A DNA stretch of 54,018 nt from Alphaproteobacteria bacterium UBA2964. Lineage in GTDB: Bacteria; Pseudomonadota; Alphaproteobacteria; MPNO01; UBA2964. Below, in pieces: positions 7,518 through 17,350 of the stretch. A program made the translations under genes and the position numbers. Where the stretch lies: NCBI GenBank assembly GCA_905182615.1, contig CAJJCG010000057.1, positions 1 through 54,018 on the forward strand, written 5' to 3'. The notes under the pieces are model-generated. The model saw only the letters and a list, made by a program, of their open reading frames with translations. It was not told the DNA's origin and made no database searches. Within the stretch, counting starts at the first letter, position 1, and the number at the start of each line of letters is the position of its first letter.

Positions 7518-9393
7518 TTCAATCACGGCATTCGCGATTGTCGCGAGTGCCTTATGTCTTGGTTTACAAGCCCATTCATCGACTCTGCTTGGACTTCAGG
7601 TTGCGCAGGCAAACCCTCCCGAGGCAACAAAACCCGAGATTACGCCGCAAGAAGTGAAACCGCAGGAAGCGATTAAACCAAAGCGAATATCCGCTCCGGT
7701 TCGTCTGGGACCACGGCGGTCGGTAATTGATGGAGTGCAGCCTTCCGGCACTGTGGTAAAATCTAGATCTCCGTCCGACTATAGGCCGGTATCGCCGTCA
7801 GATGGCAGCGACGGCGCGGTGGTTATCCAGACGTTAAACGAGCTCGACCCCGATTCTGTAGGCGTTATTGACGATGCCAGCGGCGGGCTCGGAGCCGAGA
7901 TGTGGAAGGGCATTGATAGGTCTTTCGTTGCTCAAGCGATTGCGTCGCTACCGTCTCGGGTTCGCTCGCCCACGATGCGAAACCTGATGCGCCGATTACT
8001 CCTGACACAAGCGGTTGCCCCCAAGGGAAAAAAATCTGTGCCAGGGTTATTTCAGCTGCGTGTAAAAGCGTTGTTCGCTTCGGGTGATCTCAAATCTGCA
8101 TTATCCCTTATTTCCTCTACCCCGACTGGGTCGCGGGAAGAATATCTGGTGCGTTTCGGCATCGATGGACGGTTATTTCAAAATAATACGGCAGGCGCTT
8201 GTAAGCGGGTGCGCGCCTATAGCGATGAGTTTAAGGGTGTGTATTGGCAACAGGTTACGGCTTTCTGTCTGGCGATGGCAGGAAAACGAGCGGAAGCCTC
8301 CCTTATGTCAGACGTGCTGGCAGAGCGCTCAGATGCCATTCATCCAGCCTTTTTTGCAGCGATGGAGAGATTGTCTGGCGCGACGCCGCCCCAGATTGTC
8401 AGTCTGGCTGGACCGTCGGCCTTACATCTCTCCTTGATGCGGTCAGCAGGTCTGGCGCTGCCCGATGATACTACAGAGAAAGCCTCCCCTGCCGCGCTCC
8501 GAGCAATTGCTTTGAGCCCGAATGCTACGCTCGACCTGAGACTCGTTGCCGCCGAGGAGGCCGCGGATATCGGCGTACTTAATGGTAAAACCCTTGCGGA
8601 GATATATGGCGTAGTAGCCTTTGATCCAGCTGTTTTTAAACGGGCGTCTCGTCACGCTGCTGCAAACTGGGGGGCTGGTGGAAGGGCCCTCCTGGTTCAG
8701 GCGGCCAAGAAATTAGCTACATCGGTTAAGCGCGCGAAACTTATTCAATCAGCTCTTAATTTGGCACGGCAGAAGGGTGGCTGGCGCGCCACGGCGCTAG
8801 CCTATGGTTCCATGGTTGCGGCACTGACACCTTCAACAGAAACAACATGGTTTGCTGGCGATGCCGCCCGCATCCTGATTGCCGCAGGGGACATAGCAGG
8901 CGCTCGCAAGTGGCTCGCTTATGCCGATGGGCAAGGATTAAAAGGGCGACAAAAAGCTGCCCTTTGGCCATTGCGGATATTTTTGTCTGATGCGGGGGTC
9001 GCCAGCATTACCCCAAAGGACATTACGAATTGGTGGAATAATAGAGCTGCGGCGGGGGCAGGTGCGCTTGTTCAGGCTCGAACATTATTTAGTCTGCTGA
9101 GTGCGATGGGTGTATCGGTCCCTTCTAAGCTTTGGGCTAAACTTTTGGATGGCGGATCAGGCACTCAGGCATTCGTTCCGAGCGCGGCGGTGAGAAACGC
9201 CCTGTCGCGCGGAGCCGTGACCGGTAGCCGGGGTGGTACCGTGGCGATGGCTCTGGTCGCTCTTGGAGAACGCGGAGCTGGCGCGGAGAACTTATCTGCT
9301 ATGGAAATGGCGATATCGGCTCTTAAAAAAATAAATTTCGAGGCAGAAGCGAAATCCATAGCTTTGGAGGCAGTAATTGAAGCGGGGCTCTAG
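7498..9393 (+). CDS. large exported protein of unknown function
   Basis: I place the start at the ATG at 7498. The protein then begins MTGFRANSITAFAIVASALC and continues to an AQA-type cleavage site, a good Sec signal peptide; an upstream in-frame start at 7426 would bury it. The mature part is about 595 residues. A Pro/Glu/Lys-rich linker comes first, with KPEITPQEVKPQEAIKP at about 40-60. The rest is Ala/Leu-rich and helical, and looks like a solenoid of repeats. I see no enzyme motif. It overlaps the small membrane protein upstream and xerD downstream, so the three form one operon. A periplasmic role connected with the tiny membrane protein is an inference from position only. Confidence 0.75.
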   Translation: MTGFRANSITAFAIVASALCLGLQAHSSTLLGLQVAQANPPEATKPEITPQEVKPQEAIKPKRISAPVRLGPRRSVIDGVQPSGTVVKSRSPSDYRPVSPSDGSDGAVVIQTLNELDPDSVGVIDDASGGLGAEMWKGIDRSFVAQAIASLPSRVRSPTMRNLMRRLLLTQAVAPKGKKSVPGLFQLRVKALFASGDLKSALSLISSTPTGSREEYLVRFGIDGRLFQNNTAGACKRVRAYSDEFKGVYWQQVTAFCLAMAGKRAEASLMSDVLAERSDAIHPAFFAAMERLSGATPPQIVSLAGPSALHLSLMRSAGLALPDDTTEKASPAALRAIALSPNATLDLRLVAAEEAADIGVLNGKTLAEIYGVVAFDPAVFKRASRHAAANWGAGGRALLVQAAKKLATSVKRAKLIQSALNLARQKGGWRATALAYGSMVAALTPSTETTWFAGDAARILIAAGDIAGARKWLAYADGQGLKGRQKAALWPLRIFLSDAGVASITPKDITNWWNNRAAAGAGALVQARTLFSLLSAMGVSVPSKLWAKLLDGGSGTQAFVPSAAVRNALSRGAVTGSRGGTVAMALVALGERGAGAENLSAMEMAISALKKINFEAEAKSIALEAVIEAGL

Positions 9394-10345
9394 CCGGTTT
9401 AGCGGACAGGGTGAAACAATTACCCTGTCCCGTCATGCAGAAGCATTTCTGGAAATGCTTGCTGTGGAACGGGGCGCATCGCCAAGAACTGTAGAGTCCT
9501 ATCGCGGCGATCTAACGTCGTTTGAAAAGCTTGTTGCCAAGCAGGGTGCAAATTCGTCAGAAACATCGACGGAAACCGTCCGCGGGTTTATGGCATCGAT
9601 GGGAAACGTCGGTATGGCACCCACAACGATGTCGCGTCGGTTATCTGTATTGCGCCAGTATTTTGGGTTTCTGGTCGCAGAGGGCATCCGTCGTGATGAC
9701 CCAACAGCTACTGTCGATAGTCCCCGGCGTGGTCGACCTTTGCCGAAGGTGTTGTCAGAAGGTGATGTCGGAAAGTTGCTTGAAGGTGCGCGCTCCGTGA
9801 GGGGTCCCCGCGGTGTTCGGCTGATCGCGCTTGTTGAATTGCTCTACGCGACTGGATTGCGGGTGTCGGAACTCGTCAGCCTACCACTTGGCGCTCTGGC
9901 GCGGGACCGCTCGGTTGTGACGGTTCGGGGTAAAGGAGGCCGCGAACGGATGGTACCGTTAAGCCTGCCGGCACAGGAAGCAATTGAGACGTGGCTGCCG
10001 ATCCGCCCCCAATTTGTTACCAAGGATAAGAGCTCGCCCTGGTTGTTTCCCTCCAAGACAGCGAAAGAAGGCCATTTAACGAGGGGTATGTTTGGCCTTC
10101 TCCTGAAAGAACTTGCGATCGGTGCAGGACTTGCGGTGTCAGCAGTTTCACCACATGTTTTACGTCATGCCTTCGCGAGCCATCTTTTGGCGCATGATGC
10201 CGATTTGCGATCGGTCCAGCAGATGCTTGGCCATGCTGATATTTCATCGACACAGATCTATACCCATGTCCTAGATGAGCGGTTAAAATCACTTGTTCGG
10301 AATTTCCATCCGTTGGCAAATGGTCTCGCGAACAATGCCCTTTAG
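9377..10345 (+). CDS. xerD: site-specific tyrosine recombinase XerD
   Basis: A 322-residue tyrosine recombinase that with XerC resolves chromosome dimers at dif. The N-terminal SAM-like core-binding domain spans about 18-105 and the catalytic domain about 125-310. All catalytic residues are visible: R162 in TGLRVSEL, K186 in RGKGGRER, H260 and R263 in SPHVLRHAFASHLL, H286 in LGHADISST and the nucleophile Y295 in IYTHV. The TTG start at 9377 is preceded by TTGGAGG with good spacing and lies inside the end of the upstream gene. I chose XerD over XerC from the overall pattern and the accA neighbour; XerC is the alternative. Confidence 0.92.
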   Translation: MKRGSSRFSGQGETITLSRHAEAFLEMLAVERGASPRTVESYRGDLTSFEKLVAKQGANSSETSTETVRGFMASMGNVGMAPTTMSRRLSVLRQYFGFLVAEGIRRDDPTATVDSPRRGRPLPKVLSEGDVGKLLEGARSVRGPRGVRLIALVELLYATGLRVSELVSLPLGALARDRSVVTVRGKGGRERMVPLSLPAQEAIETWLPIRPQFVTKDKSSPWLFPSKTAKEGHLTRGMFGLLLKELAIGAGLAVSAVSPHVLRHAFASHLLAHDADLRSVQQMLGHADISSTQIYTHVLDERLKSLVRNFHPLANGLANNAL

Positions 10346-10372
10346 TATGTCCATCAGTGTTTTGAGGAAAAA

Positions 10373-11332
10373 ATGACGAGCTTTCTAGAATTTGAGAAAC
10401 CGGTTGCCGAACTCGAAGGCAAGATGGAAGAACTCCGTCATATGTCGGATATCGGCGATATCAAAATTGCCGACGAGCTGTCCAAGCTGCAGGGCCGCAT
10501 CGATAAATCCTTGACGCAAATCTATACTAAGCTGTCCCCCTGGCAAACGGTGATGGTCGCACGGCACCCTGAACGGCCGCACTGCGTTGATTATATTTCA
10601 TCCTTAATAGACGAATTTACGTCCCTCGCTGGTGATCGTGCATTTGCTGAAGATGCAGCCATTATGGGTGGTCTCGGGCGGTTTCGCGGGCGCTCCGTCG
10701 TCGTGATGGGGCAAGAAAAAGGCAGCGACATTGAATCCCGAATCAAACATAATTTTGGCATGGCCCGGCCGGAGGGGTATCGGAAAGCACAGCGGTTGAT
10801 GGGGCTGGCTGAACAATTCTCCCTGCCGATTATTACTCTAGTGGACACGCCAGGTGCCTATCCTGGCATTGGCGCTGAGGAACGCGGACAAGCAGAAGCC
10901 ATTGCCCGCTCAATTGAGGTTTGTCTCAATCTCCATGTTCCGATGGTCAGTGTCGTGATCGGTGAAGGGGGAAGTGGTGGCGCCATCGCCATTGCGGCTG
11001 CCAACAGAATTTTAATGATGGAACATTCTGTCTATTCGGTGATATCGCCAGAAGGCTGTGCTTCAATCCTGTGGCGCAGTTCTGATCATGCAGAAGAAGC
11101 GGCTGATGCGTTGAAGATGACGTCGAAGGATTTACTGCGGCTTGGCGTGATTGACGCGATTATTCCCGAGCCGCTAGGAGCTGCTCATCGTGATCGTGAC
11201 GTTACCATTAAACGTGTTGGCGACGGTATCGATGAAGCCTTGAAAGAAATCGAGAACCTTGATGGCGCGGCATTGCGAGCGCAACGGCGCGAACGGTTTA
11301 TTACGCTAGGGAACGATTTTCTGACTTCATGA
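10373..11332 (+). CDS. accA: acetyl-CoA carboxylase carboxyltransferase subunit alpha
   Basis: The 319-residue length is standard. With AccD it transfers the carboxyl group from carboxybiotin to acetyl-CoA, the first step of fatty-acid synthesis. The N-terminal helix beginning FLEFEKPVAELEGKMEEL is typical, as are ARHPERPHCVDYI, the glycine-rich VDTPGAYPGIGAEERGQAEA and the GEGGSGGAIAI turn that forms the oxyanion site. It follows xerD by 27 bases and converges with secA. Confidence 0.97.
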   Translation: MTSFLEFEKPVAELEGKMEELRHMSDIGDIKIADELSKLQGRIDKSLTQIYTKLSPWQTVMVARHPERPHCVDYISSLIDEFTSLAGDRAFAEDAAIMGGLGRFRGRSVVVMGQEKGSDIESRIKHNFGMARPEGYRKAQRLMGLAEQFSLPIITLVDTPGAYPGIGAEERGQAEAIARSIEVCLNLHVPMVSVVIGEGGSGGAIAIAAANRILMMEHSVYSVISPEGCASILWRSSDHAEEAADALKMTSKDLLRLGVIDAIIPEPLGAAHRDRDVTIKRVGDGIDEALKEIENLDGAALRAQRRERFITLGNDFLTS

Positions 11333-11370
11333 TGGCCGTCACTTATTGAGGCGAACGGCCAACGAACTTG

Positions 11371-14181
11371 TTAAACCCGGCCGTGACAGAGCTTAAATTT
11401 CTTCCCTGATCCACAAGGGCAGGCAGCGTTGCGTGGTACTTTGCCCCAGCTTTCCGGCTCCTCTGGATCAACCCATCGGCCAAGCGGTTCATGAAGTCGC
11501 CATCCGGGCGGAACATCTGCAGGGTCTGTACCAGCCGGAAATACCGTTGGCCCTTGCATCATCGACTGTACTTGCGCTGCAGGGTGAATGTCGTCTGGCA
11601 GGGCGGCCATGCCGGGGTCACCAGAAAAGGCTGGGTCAAGACGGGTTTCTTCCATGTCGCCCATTTCGTAAGCCATTAAGCCTTCGGGATCATCGCTAGA
11701 GATTTCCATATGGCAGAGAACCTGCGTCACGGTTTCGCGCAGCATTGCCAGCATCTGATCGAACAGATCAAATGCTTCATGTTTATATTCGTTCAACGGA
11801 TCCTTTTGGGCATAGGCGCGGAGCCCGATTCCCTGACGCAAATGATCTAGCGCCAGCAAATGCTCTTTCCAAATTTGGTCGAGGACCTGTAGCAGGACAC
11901 TTTTTTCTGCGACACGCATCATTTCAGGTCCGTAATTTGCGACCTTCTCAGCCATCCGTCGGTTCGCGGCGTCCGTTAGCCGATCACGAATTTCCTCTTC
12001 CGCAATGCCTTCTTCTTTGGCCCAGTCGACCACCGGTAAATCGAGGCCGATAATGCGCAGGACTTCTTCGTGCAAAGCATCCGTATCCCATTGTTCTGAA
12101 TAGGCTTTTTCAGGGATGCAGCGTGATACGATTTCGTCGATAACCTCATGCCGCATGTCGTTGACGGTGCTGGAAACATCTTCAGCTTCCATCAGTTCGC
12201 GGCGCTGTTCGTAGATGACCTTGCGCTGATCATTCATGACATCGTCGAACTGCAGCAGGTTCTTACGAATTTCGAAGTTGCGTTCTTCGACCTTACGTTG
12301 CGCTTTTTCCAGAGCTTTGTTGATCCACGGATGGACGATGGCTTCGCCTTCTTCCAGGCCAAGCTTTTGCAGCATCGTATCAATGCGTTCTGATCCAAAG
12401 ATGCGCATCAAATCATCTTCCAGCGACAGGAAGAATTTGGAAGCCCCGGGGTCACCCTGCCGTCCTGAACGTCCGCGTAACTGATTATCGATACGCCGAG
12501 ATTCATGACGTTCAGTGCAGATGATGTAGAGACCACCGGCCTTCAGAACGACTTCTTTTGCGGCTTCGATTTCAGCTTCGACCCGTGTACGAATTTCCGG
12601 TTCCTCTGCTGCGTGTTTTTTCTCGTCTTTGATTTTTGAGAGCTCTTCGAGAACCCGCATGTCGACATTCCCGCCCAGCTGAATATCGGTGCCGCGGCCA
12701 GCCATGTTCGTCGAAATCGTGACCTGACCAGGCTTACCGGCCTGCGCCACGATAAAGGCTTCCTGTTCATGGTAGCGTGCGTTCAGAACGTTATGCTTAA
12801 TTTTGCGTTTTTCCAGAAACGCCGCCAGCTGTTCGGACTTTTCAATCGAGATCGTGCCGACCAGTGCCGGTTGATTTCGGGCCTGGCATTCTTCGATCAA
12901 GGTAACGACCGCCTCGTTCTTTTCATCTGCGGTTCGATAAACTTCGTCGTCCTGATCTCCGCGTATGCAAGGCTTGTGGGTCGGGATTTCGACAACATCC
13001 AAAGCATAGATATCACCAAATTCGCCGGCTTCCGTCATTGCAGTACCCGTCATGCCAGCCAGTTTCGGGTAAAGTCGAAAATAGTTCTGGAAGGTAATGG
13101 AGGCGAGGGTCTGATTCTCGTTCTGAACCTCGACACGCTCTTTTGCTTCGAGTGCCTGATGCAGGCCTTCCGAGTAGCGCCGGCCTTCCATCATACGACC
13201 GGTGAACTCGTCGATAATGATGACCTGATTGTCTTTGACGATATAGTCGGTGTCGATCTGGAACAGTGTGTGGGCTTTAAGGGCCTGATTAACGTGATGC
13301 ACGACAGAAATATTGTTGATGTCGTATAACGATTCGCCGTTCATTAAATCAGTTTTAGCGAGCAACGCTTCGATCTTCTCGGTACCCTCTTCCGTTAGAG
13401 CAACGGTCCGTTGTTTTTCGTCTTTTTCGTAATCTTCTTTCGAAAGGTTCGGGATCAACTCATCGATCCGGCGATACATTTCCGATGAATCTTCAGTGGG
13501 ACCTGAGATGATCAGCGGCGTTCTGGCCTCGTCGATCAGGATACTGTCGACCTCATCGACAATTGCAAAGTTGAAGCGCCGCTGGACCATGTCCTCCAAA
13601 CGGAATTTCATATTGTCGCGGAGATAGTCGAAGCCGAATTCATTGTTAGTACCGTAGGTGACGTCGGCGGCGTAGGCCTGCTGACGTTCCATTTCATCAA
13701 CACCATTGACGATACAGCCAACGGTCAGGCCTAGAAATTCATAGACCTGACCCATCCAGCCAGCATCACGTTGCGCGAGATAGTCATTGACCGTGACAAC
13801 ATGAACGCCTTTGCCGGAGAGGGCATTGAGATAAACCGGCAGGGTGGCAACCAGAGTTTTACCTTCACCGGTTTTCATTTCCGAGATGGCGCCCTCATGA
13901 AGAACCATGCCGCCCAGCATCTGGACATCAAAGTGACGTTGCCCAAGCGTGCGCTTCGCGGCTTCGCGGACTGTAGCAAAGGCGTCGCACAGCAAATCGT
14001 CAAGCGACTCGCCTGCTTCATGCCGGGCACGCAACTCGGCAGTTCGGGCGCGTAAGGCATCATCGTCCAAAGCTACGAGCGCAGGCTCAAGGCCGTTGAT
14101 TTCATCTACTTTTTTATTAAGTCGTTTTAGGAAGCGATTATTGGCGCTTCCGAAAACGCTCTCTGCCAGCGCAGCGAACAT
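11371..14181 (-). CDS. secA: protein translocase ATPase SecA
   Basis: A full-length SecA of 936 residues, the motor that drives preproteins through SecYEG. The Walker A sequence [11 protein letters not shown] lies at about 102-112, [20 protein letters not shown] marks motif B and the start of the preprotein cross-linking domain, and [13 protein letters not shown] and [11 protein letters not shown] are the helicase motifs V and VI. The C-terminus carries the zinc-binding SEC-C tail ([13 protein letters not shown]), which contacts SecB and lipids. The gene is alone on its strand, convergent with accA and divergent from argJ. Confidence 0.98.
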   Translation of the reverse strand: MFAALAESVFGSANNRFLKRLNKKVDEINGLEPALVALDDDALRARTAELRARHEAGESLDDLLCDAFATVREAAKRTLGQRHFDVQMLGGMVLHEGAISEMKTGEGKTLVATLPVYLNALSGKGVHVVTVNDYLAQRDAGWMGQVYEFLGLTVGCIVNGVDEMERQQAYAADVTYGTNNEFGFDYLRDNMKFRLEDMVQRRFNFAIVDEVDSILIDEARTPLIISGPTEDSSEMYRRIDELIPNLSKEDYEKDEKQRTVALTEEGTEKIEALLAKTDLMNGESLYDINNISVVHHVNQALKAHTLFQIDTDYIVKDNQVIIIDEFTGRMMEGRRYSEGLHQALEAKERVEVQNENQTLASITFQNYFRLYPKLAGMTGTAMTEAGEFGDIYALDVVEIPTHKPCIRGDQDDEVYRTADEKNEAVVTLIEECQARNQPALVGTISIEKSEQLAAFLEKRKIKHNVLNARYHEQEAFIVAQAGKPGQVTISTNMAGRGTDIQLGGNVDMRVLEELSKIKDEKKHAAEEPEIRTRVEAEIEAAKEVVLKAGGLYIICTERHESRRIDNQLRGRSGRQGDPGASKFFLSLEDDLMRIFGSERIDTMLQKLGLEEGEAIVHPWINKALEKAQRKVEERNFEIRKNLLQFDDVMNDQRKVIYEQRRELMEAEDVSSTVNDMRHEVIDEIVSRCIPEKAYSEQWDTDALHEEVLRIIGLDLPVVDWAKEEGIAEEEIRDRLTDAANRRMAEKVANYGPEMMRVAEKSVLLQVLDQIWKEHLLALDHLRQGIGLRAYAQKDPLNEYKHEAFDLFDQMLAMLRETVTQVLCHMEISSDDPEGLMAYEMGDMEETRLDPAFSGDPGMAALPDDIHPAAQVQSMMQGPTVFPAGTDPADVPPGWRLHEPLGRWVDPEEPESWGKVPRNAACPCGSGKKFKLCHGRV

Positions 14182-14421
14182 TTAGCCTCTCTTATAAGCG
14201 GATTTCCTTGCAGGCTCCGCAATTTAGCATTAAGCGGGTGGCAGACAAATAGGTACCTACCGCGTCTCTGTCAACGATTAGGGATATAGCGCTTCGAGCT
14301 CCAAATTGCACTGTTATCTTGCACGCTGATGACCAGAAACCGTTATAGTCTAAAATTGTGGCAAAACTGAGAATATTTAGTTACCTGCAGATTAGTTTTA
14401 CGCCAACATGAATTTAAAGCC
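14182..14421. other. secA-argJ divergent intergenic region
   Basis: These 240 bases carry no supportable gene on either strand. In many alphaproteobacteria a SurA/PpiD-like peptidyl-prolyl isomerase gene lies next to argJ, and it is absent here. The region should hold the divergent promoters of secA and argJ. A 5-codon frame (14408-14425) ends on the argJ start as ATGA, but I do not regard it as established. Confidence 0.5.
14319..14349 (+). promoter_or_regulatory. possible argJ promoter
   Basis: TTGCAC (14319-14324) and TATAGT (14344-14349) resemble -35 and -10 boxes, separated by 19 bases, which is long. They lie about 70 bases upstream of the argJ start. Weak evidence. Confidence 0.3.
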
Positions 14422-15651
14422 ATGACAACGATATCCCTCCTTGCACCGAAACGATTTCCTACCCTTCCTGAAATAGCGGGCGTTAAGCTCGCGGCGGGAG
14501 CTTGTGGGCTGCGCTATAAAGGCCGCAGCGACGTTATGCTGGCAGAGCTCGCTGCCGGGACTGCTGTTGCCGGTGTCTTTACGCGCTCACTGACGGCTGC
14601 GGCACCCATAGATTGGTGCCGTGCGGCGCTTAAAAGCGGCCGCGTGCGGGCGATCGTTGTAAATTCAGGAAATGCCAATGCCTTTACCGGTCGCGTCGGT
14701 GAGCTCGCGGTTCAGGATACCGTCAAGGCAGCGGCTAAAGTTATTGGGTGCCAAAAAAACCAGATATTTGTGTCTTCAACCGGTGTTATTGGTGAGCCCT
14801 TGCCGGTGGAGCGGCTAACAAAGGCGTTGCCGCGGCTGAAAGAAAAGCTCTCCCCAAAATCGTGGAAGGCCGCTGCAACAGCAATTATGACGACGGACAC
14901 ATTTCCGAAAGGCGCCACACGGGCAGCGGAGATCGACGGGGTGACGGTCACACTGAACGGGTTTTCTAAAGGGTCCGGCATGATAGCGCCTGATATGGCG
15001 ACGATGCTCGGTTATGTCTTCACCGATGCCAAAATCGCACAGCCGGTTTTGCAGAAGGCTTTAACGGCAGCGACGGATAAATCGTTCAACGCCATTACCG
15101 TTGATAGTGATACGTCGACCAGCGATACGGTGTTGCTATGCGCAACTGGAAAAGCGCGGCATAGAGAAGTGAGTGCTCTGGGTGATCCGCGCTTTAAGGA
15201 TTTTCGGCGGGCGCTTGAGTCGATCATGGTCGATCTCGCGCAGCAAATCGTGCGTGATGGCGAAGGCGCCAGCAAGTTTGTCGAAGTAACGGTGACCGGC
15301 GCAGCATCGAGCACCGCAGCAAAAACCATTGCCCTGTCTATTGCAAACTCCCCGCTGGTCAAAACCGCGATTGCTGGCGAGGACGCCAATTGGGGACGGA
15401 TTGTGATGGCGGTCGGCAAGGCTGGAGAAAAGGCCGACCGTGATGCCCTTGATATCAAAATCGGTGGCGTTCAGGTCACGATGGATGGTCTGCGTAAGCC
15501 CGGATATGACGAAACGCCGGTGGCGCGTCATATGAAGTGTCAGGAGATAGATATTTCGGTGGATGTCGGTGTCGGACGTGGAAAGGCTACCGTTTGGACC
15601 TGCGATTTGACGCATGGTTATATCGATATCAATGCTGACTACCGGAGCTAA
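14422..15651 (+). CDS. argJ: bifunctional ornithine acetyltransferase/N-acetylglutamate synthase
   Basis: This 409-residue enzyme recycles the acetyl group in arginine synthesis, moving it from N-acetylornithine to glutamate, and in bifunctional forms also uses acetyl-CoA. The proenzyme cleaves itself before the Thr of KGSGMIAPDMATML (T194), which becomes the N-terminal nucleophile of the beta chain. The oxyanion-hole threonines in VSSTGVIGE and the C-terminal DLTHGYIDINADYRS are present. Whether it is bi- or monofunctional cannot be read from sequence. mutT follows after nine bases. Confidence 0.97.
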   Translation: MTTISLLAPKRFPTLPEIAGVKLAAGACGLRYKGRSDVMLAELAAGTAVAGVFTRSLTAAAPIDWCRAALKSGRVRAIVVNSGNANAFTGRVGELAVQDTVKAAAKVIGCQKNQIFVSSTGVIGEPLPVERLTKALPRLKEKLSPKSWKAAATAIMTTDTFPKGATRAAEIDGVTVTLNGFSKGSGMIAPDMATMLGYVFTDAKIAQPVLQKALTAATDKSFNAITVDSDTSTSDTVLLCATGKARHREVSALGDPRFKDFRRALESIMVDLAQQIVRDGEGASKFVEVTVTGAASSTAAKTIALSIANSPLVKTAIAGEDANWGRIVMAVGKAGEKADRDALDIKIGGVQVTMDGLRKPGYDETPVARHMKCQEIDISVDVGVGRGKATVWTCDLTHGYIDINADYRS

Positions 15652-15660
15652 GGACGATAC

Positions 15661-16071
15661 GTGGCTGGTGATGTTCCGATAATATTAGTTGTCGCGGTCG
15701 CCTTGGTTGATATCGATGGCCGTGTACTGATTGCCCAGCGCCCCAAAGGCAAATCGATGGCGGGGCTATGGGAGTTCCCCGGTGGTAAAGTTGAAGAGGG
15801 TGAACAACTCGAAGCAGCCTTGATCCGAGAGCTCGAGGAGGAGCTCGGTATCGATGTCAGCGAGAACTGCCTGGCGCCGTTTACCTTCGCGTCACACAGC
15901 TACGACGATTTTCATCTGTTGATGCCGCTTTATGTCTGTCGTGTCTGGGACGGCACGGTGACACCTAAAGAAGGTCAAGTTTTGAAATGGGTGCGGCCAC
16001 TTCAGCTTAAGGAATACCCGATGCCTCCGGCGGATGTACCACTGGTCGCCATGTTACGTGATCTACTGTAG
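15661..16071 (+). CDS. mutT: 8-oxo-dGTP diphosphatase MutT (Nudix)
   Basis: A 136-residue Nudix hydrolase. The Nudix box occupies residues 41-64: GGKVEEGE, then RELEEELGI, with all the metal-binding glutamates. It follows the LIAQRPKGKSMAGLWEFPGG segment typical of MutT, which removes oxidised guanine nucleotides from the pool. The start is a GTG at 15661 with AAGGA just upstream. Immediately downstream of argJ, the pairing seen in many alphaproteobacteria. Confidence 0.92.
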   Translation: MAGDVPIILVVAVALVDIDGRVLIAQRPKGKSMAGLWEFPGGKVEEGEQLEAALIRELEEELGIDVSENCLAPFTFASHSYDDFHLLMPLYVCRVWDGTVTPKEGQVLKWVRPLQLKEYPMPPADVPLVAMLRDLL

Positions 16072-16080
16072 AATCTCCTG

Positions 16081-17346
16081 ATGTTCCTATCCATGATCCG
16101 TTCCAATCCGCGCGGGTGGCTTATCGTTTCGGTAATATTTTTTGCCGTGAGCTTTTCGTTCGCGGCGCGGATGTCGTTGCCAGTTCTGATCCCGGTCTGG
16201 GAAACCGAATTCAATTGGTCGCGGACCTTCCTGACGTCAGGTGCCGCCCTGATCATGCTCGTCATGGGGAGCGTTGCGCCTTATGCCGGTCATCTGCTGG
16301 ATAAATTCGGCCCGCGCTATTTGGTTTCCTGTGGCACTATTCTGAGCGGCTGTTGCGTCATTATCGGCGCTTTAATGGATCCGTCCTCGCTTTTACTCTC
16401 GCCGGTCTGGGTGTTTATTGGCATCTACTGTATACTCTCTGCGGTGGGCTACGGCATGGTCAGCTTGCCCGTGGCAACCGCGACGATTACCCGAGAATTT
16501 GAAGAAAACAGGGGACTTGCGACCTCCATTGGTACATCGGGCGTTGGCGGTGGCCAGCTATTGTTCATCCCCCTCATGGCGTGGGCTATTGACCTCGCCG
16601 GATGGCGCCCAACACTCATTCTCTTTGGCACCATGATTATCGCGATGGGGATTCTGGCCTTCTTCTTGCTGCCGGGTGAGCCAGTTGCGACGAACGTCAA
16701 AAAACAGGCAGGGGTTGGATCAAAATCCTTTATCGCCAAGTTTACCATATTAATTAGAAGCCCCGTCTTCTGGCTGTTAGGTGGCGCGTATTTCATTTGC
16801 GGCTTTACCACCGCTGGTATCGTCAAGATTCATCTGATCCCCTACGCGGTTGCTTGCGGTTTTACCATTACGACAGGGGCAGCGGCGACAGGTGTTCTTG
16901 CTGGATTCGATATGGTTGGAATGGTGATTTCGGGATATCTAACAGACAAATTCCATCGTCCGGGCTTGTTGGGAAGTGTCTATTTTCTGCGCGCGCTCAC
17001 TTTCATCATGTTGTTCTTTATTACCGATAATTACGCTTTGCTGTTCATCTTTGCGATGCTCTTCGGCACGCTTGATTTTGCTACAGTCCCGCCGACGGCA
17101 GGTCTCATCGCCAGTCACCTTGGTGTCAGCACGATGGGATTCAATATGGGAATTCTGTTCCTTGGCCATTCGCTTGGCGGTGCACTTGGCGCTGTTTCTG
17201 CTGGCGCTCTCTTCGATCTCTTCCAAACGTATGACTGGACCTGGATGGCAGGATTGGCGCTCGCTCTTGTCGCTGCTGTCCTCGCCTGGTCAGTTCCAGA
17301 GAAACGCGAAAAAACGCCAATCGGTGCAGAGCCCGCCGCAGCCTGA
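16081..17346 (+). CDS. MFS transporter, monocarboxylate/oxalate-formate type
   Basis: A 421-residue carrier with 12 predicted membrane segments. The N-half contains WSRTFLTSGAALIMLVMG and GHLLDKFGPRYLV, a motif-A loop of the oxalate:formate/monocarboxylate branch, and GYGMVSLPVATATITREF follows in helices 4-5. The likely substrates are small organic acids, but none can be assigned. The ATG at 16081 has no clear ribosome-binding site and an in-frame ATG at 16093 is an alternative. It follows mutT by nine bases and converges with the methyltransferase gene. Confidence 0.85.
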   Translation: MFLSMIRSNPRGWLIVSVIFFAVSFSFAARMSLPVLIPVWETEFNWSRTFLTSGAALIMLVMGSVAPYAGHLLDKFGPRYLVSCGTILSGCCVIIGALMDPSSLLLSPVWVFIGIYCILSAVGYGMVSLPVATATITREFEENRGLATSIGTSGVGGGQLLFIPLMAWAIDLAGWRPTLILFGTMIIAMGILAFFLLPGEPVATNVKKQAGVGSKSFIAKFTILIRSPVFWLLGGAYFICGFTTAGIVKIHLIPYAVACGFTITTGAAATGVLAGFDMVGMVISGYLTDKFHRPGLLGSVYFLRALTFIMLFFITDNYALLFIFAMLFGTLDFATVPPTAGLIASHLGVSTMGFNMGILFLGHSLGGALGAVSAGALFDLFQTYDWTWMAGLALALVAAVLAWSVPEKREKTPIGAEPAAA

Positions 17347-17350
17347 GAAA

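Noticed and set aside
11334-11360. GGCCGT/ACGGCC inverted repeat between accA and secA as a terminator
   Set aside because: Six pairs with a 15-base loop and no T-run is too weak, although a terminator is expected between these convergent genes.
12769-13329. 186-codon open frame on the plus strand inside secA
   Set aside because: It runs antisense to a fully conserved region of secA; long antisense frames here follow from the codon bias of the real gene. No family resemblance or ribosome-binding site.
14408-14425. 5-codon frame ending on the argJ start (ATGA overlap)
   Set aside because: Too short to separate from chance, with no ribosome-binding site and no arginine codons as an attenuator would need.
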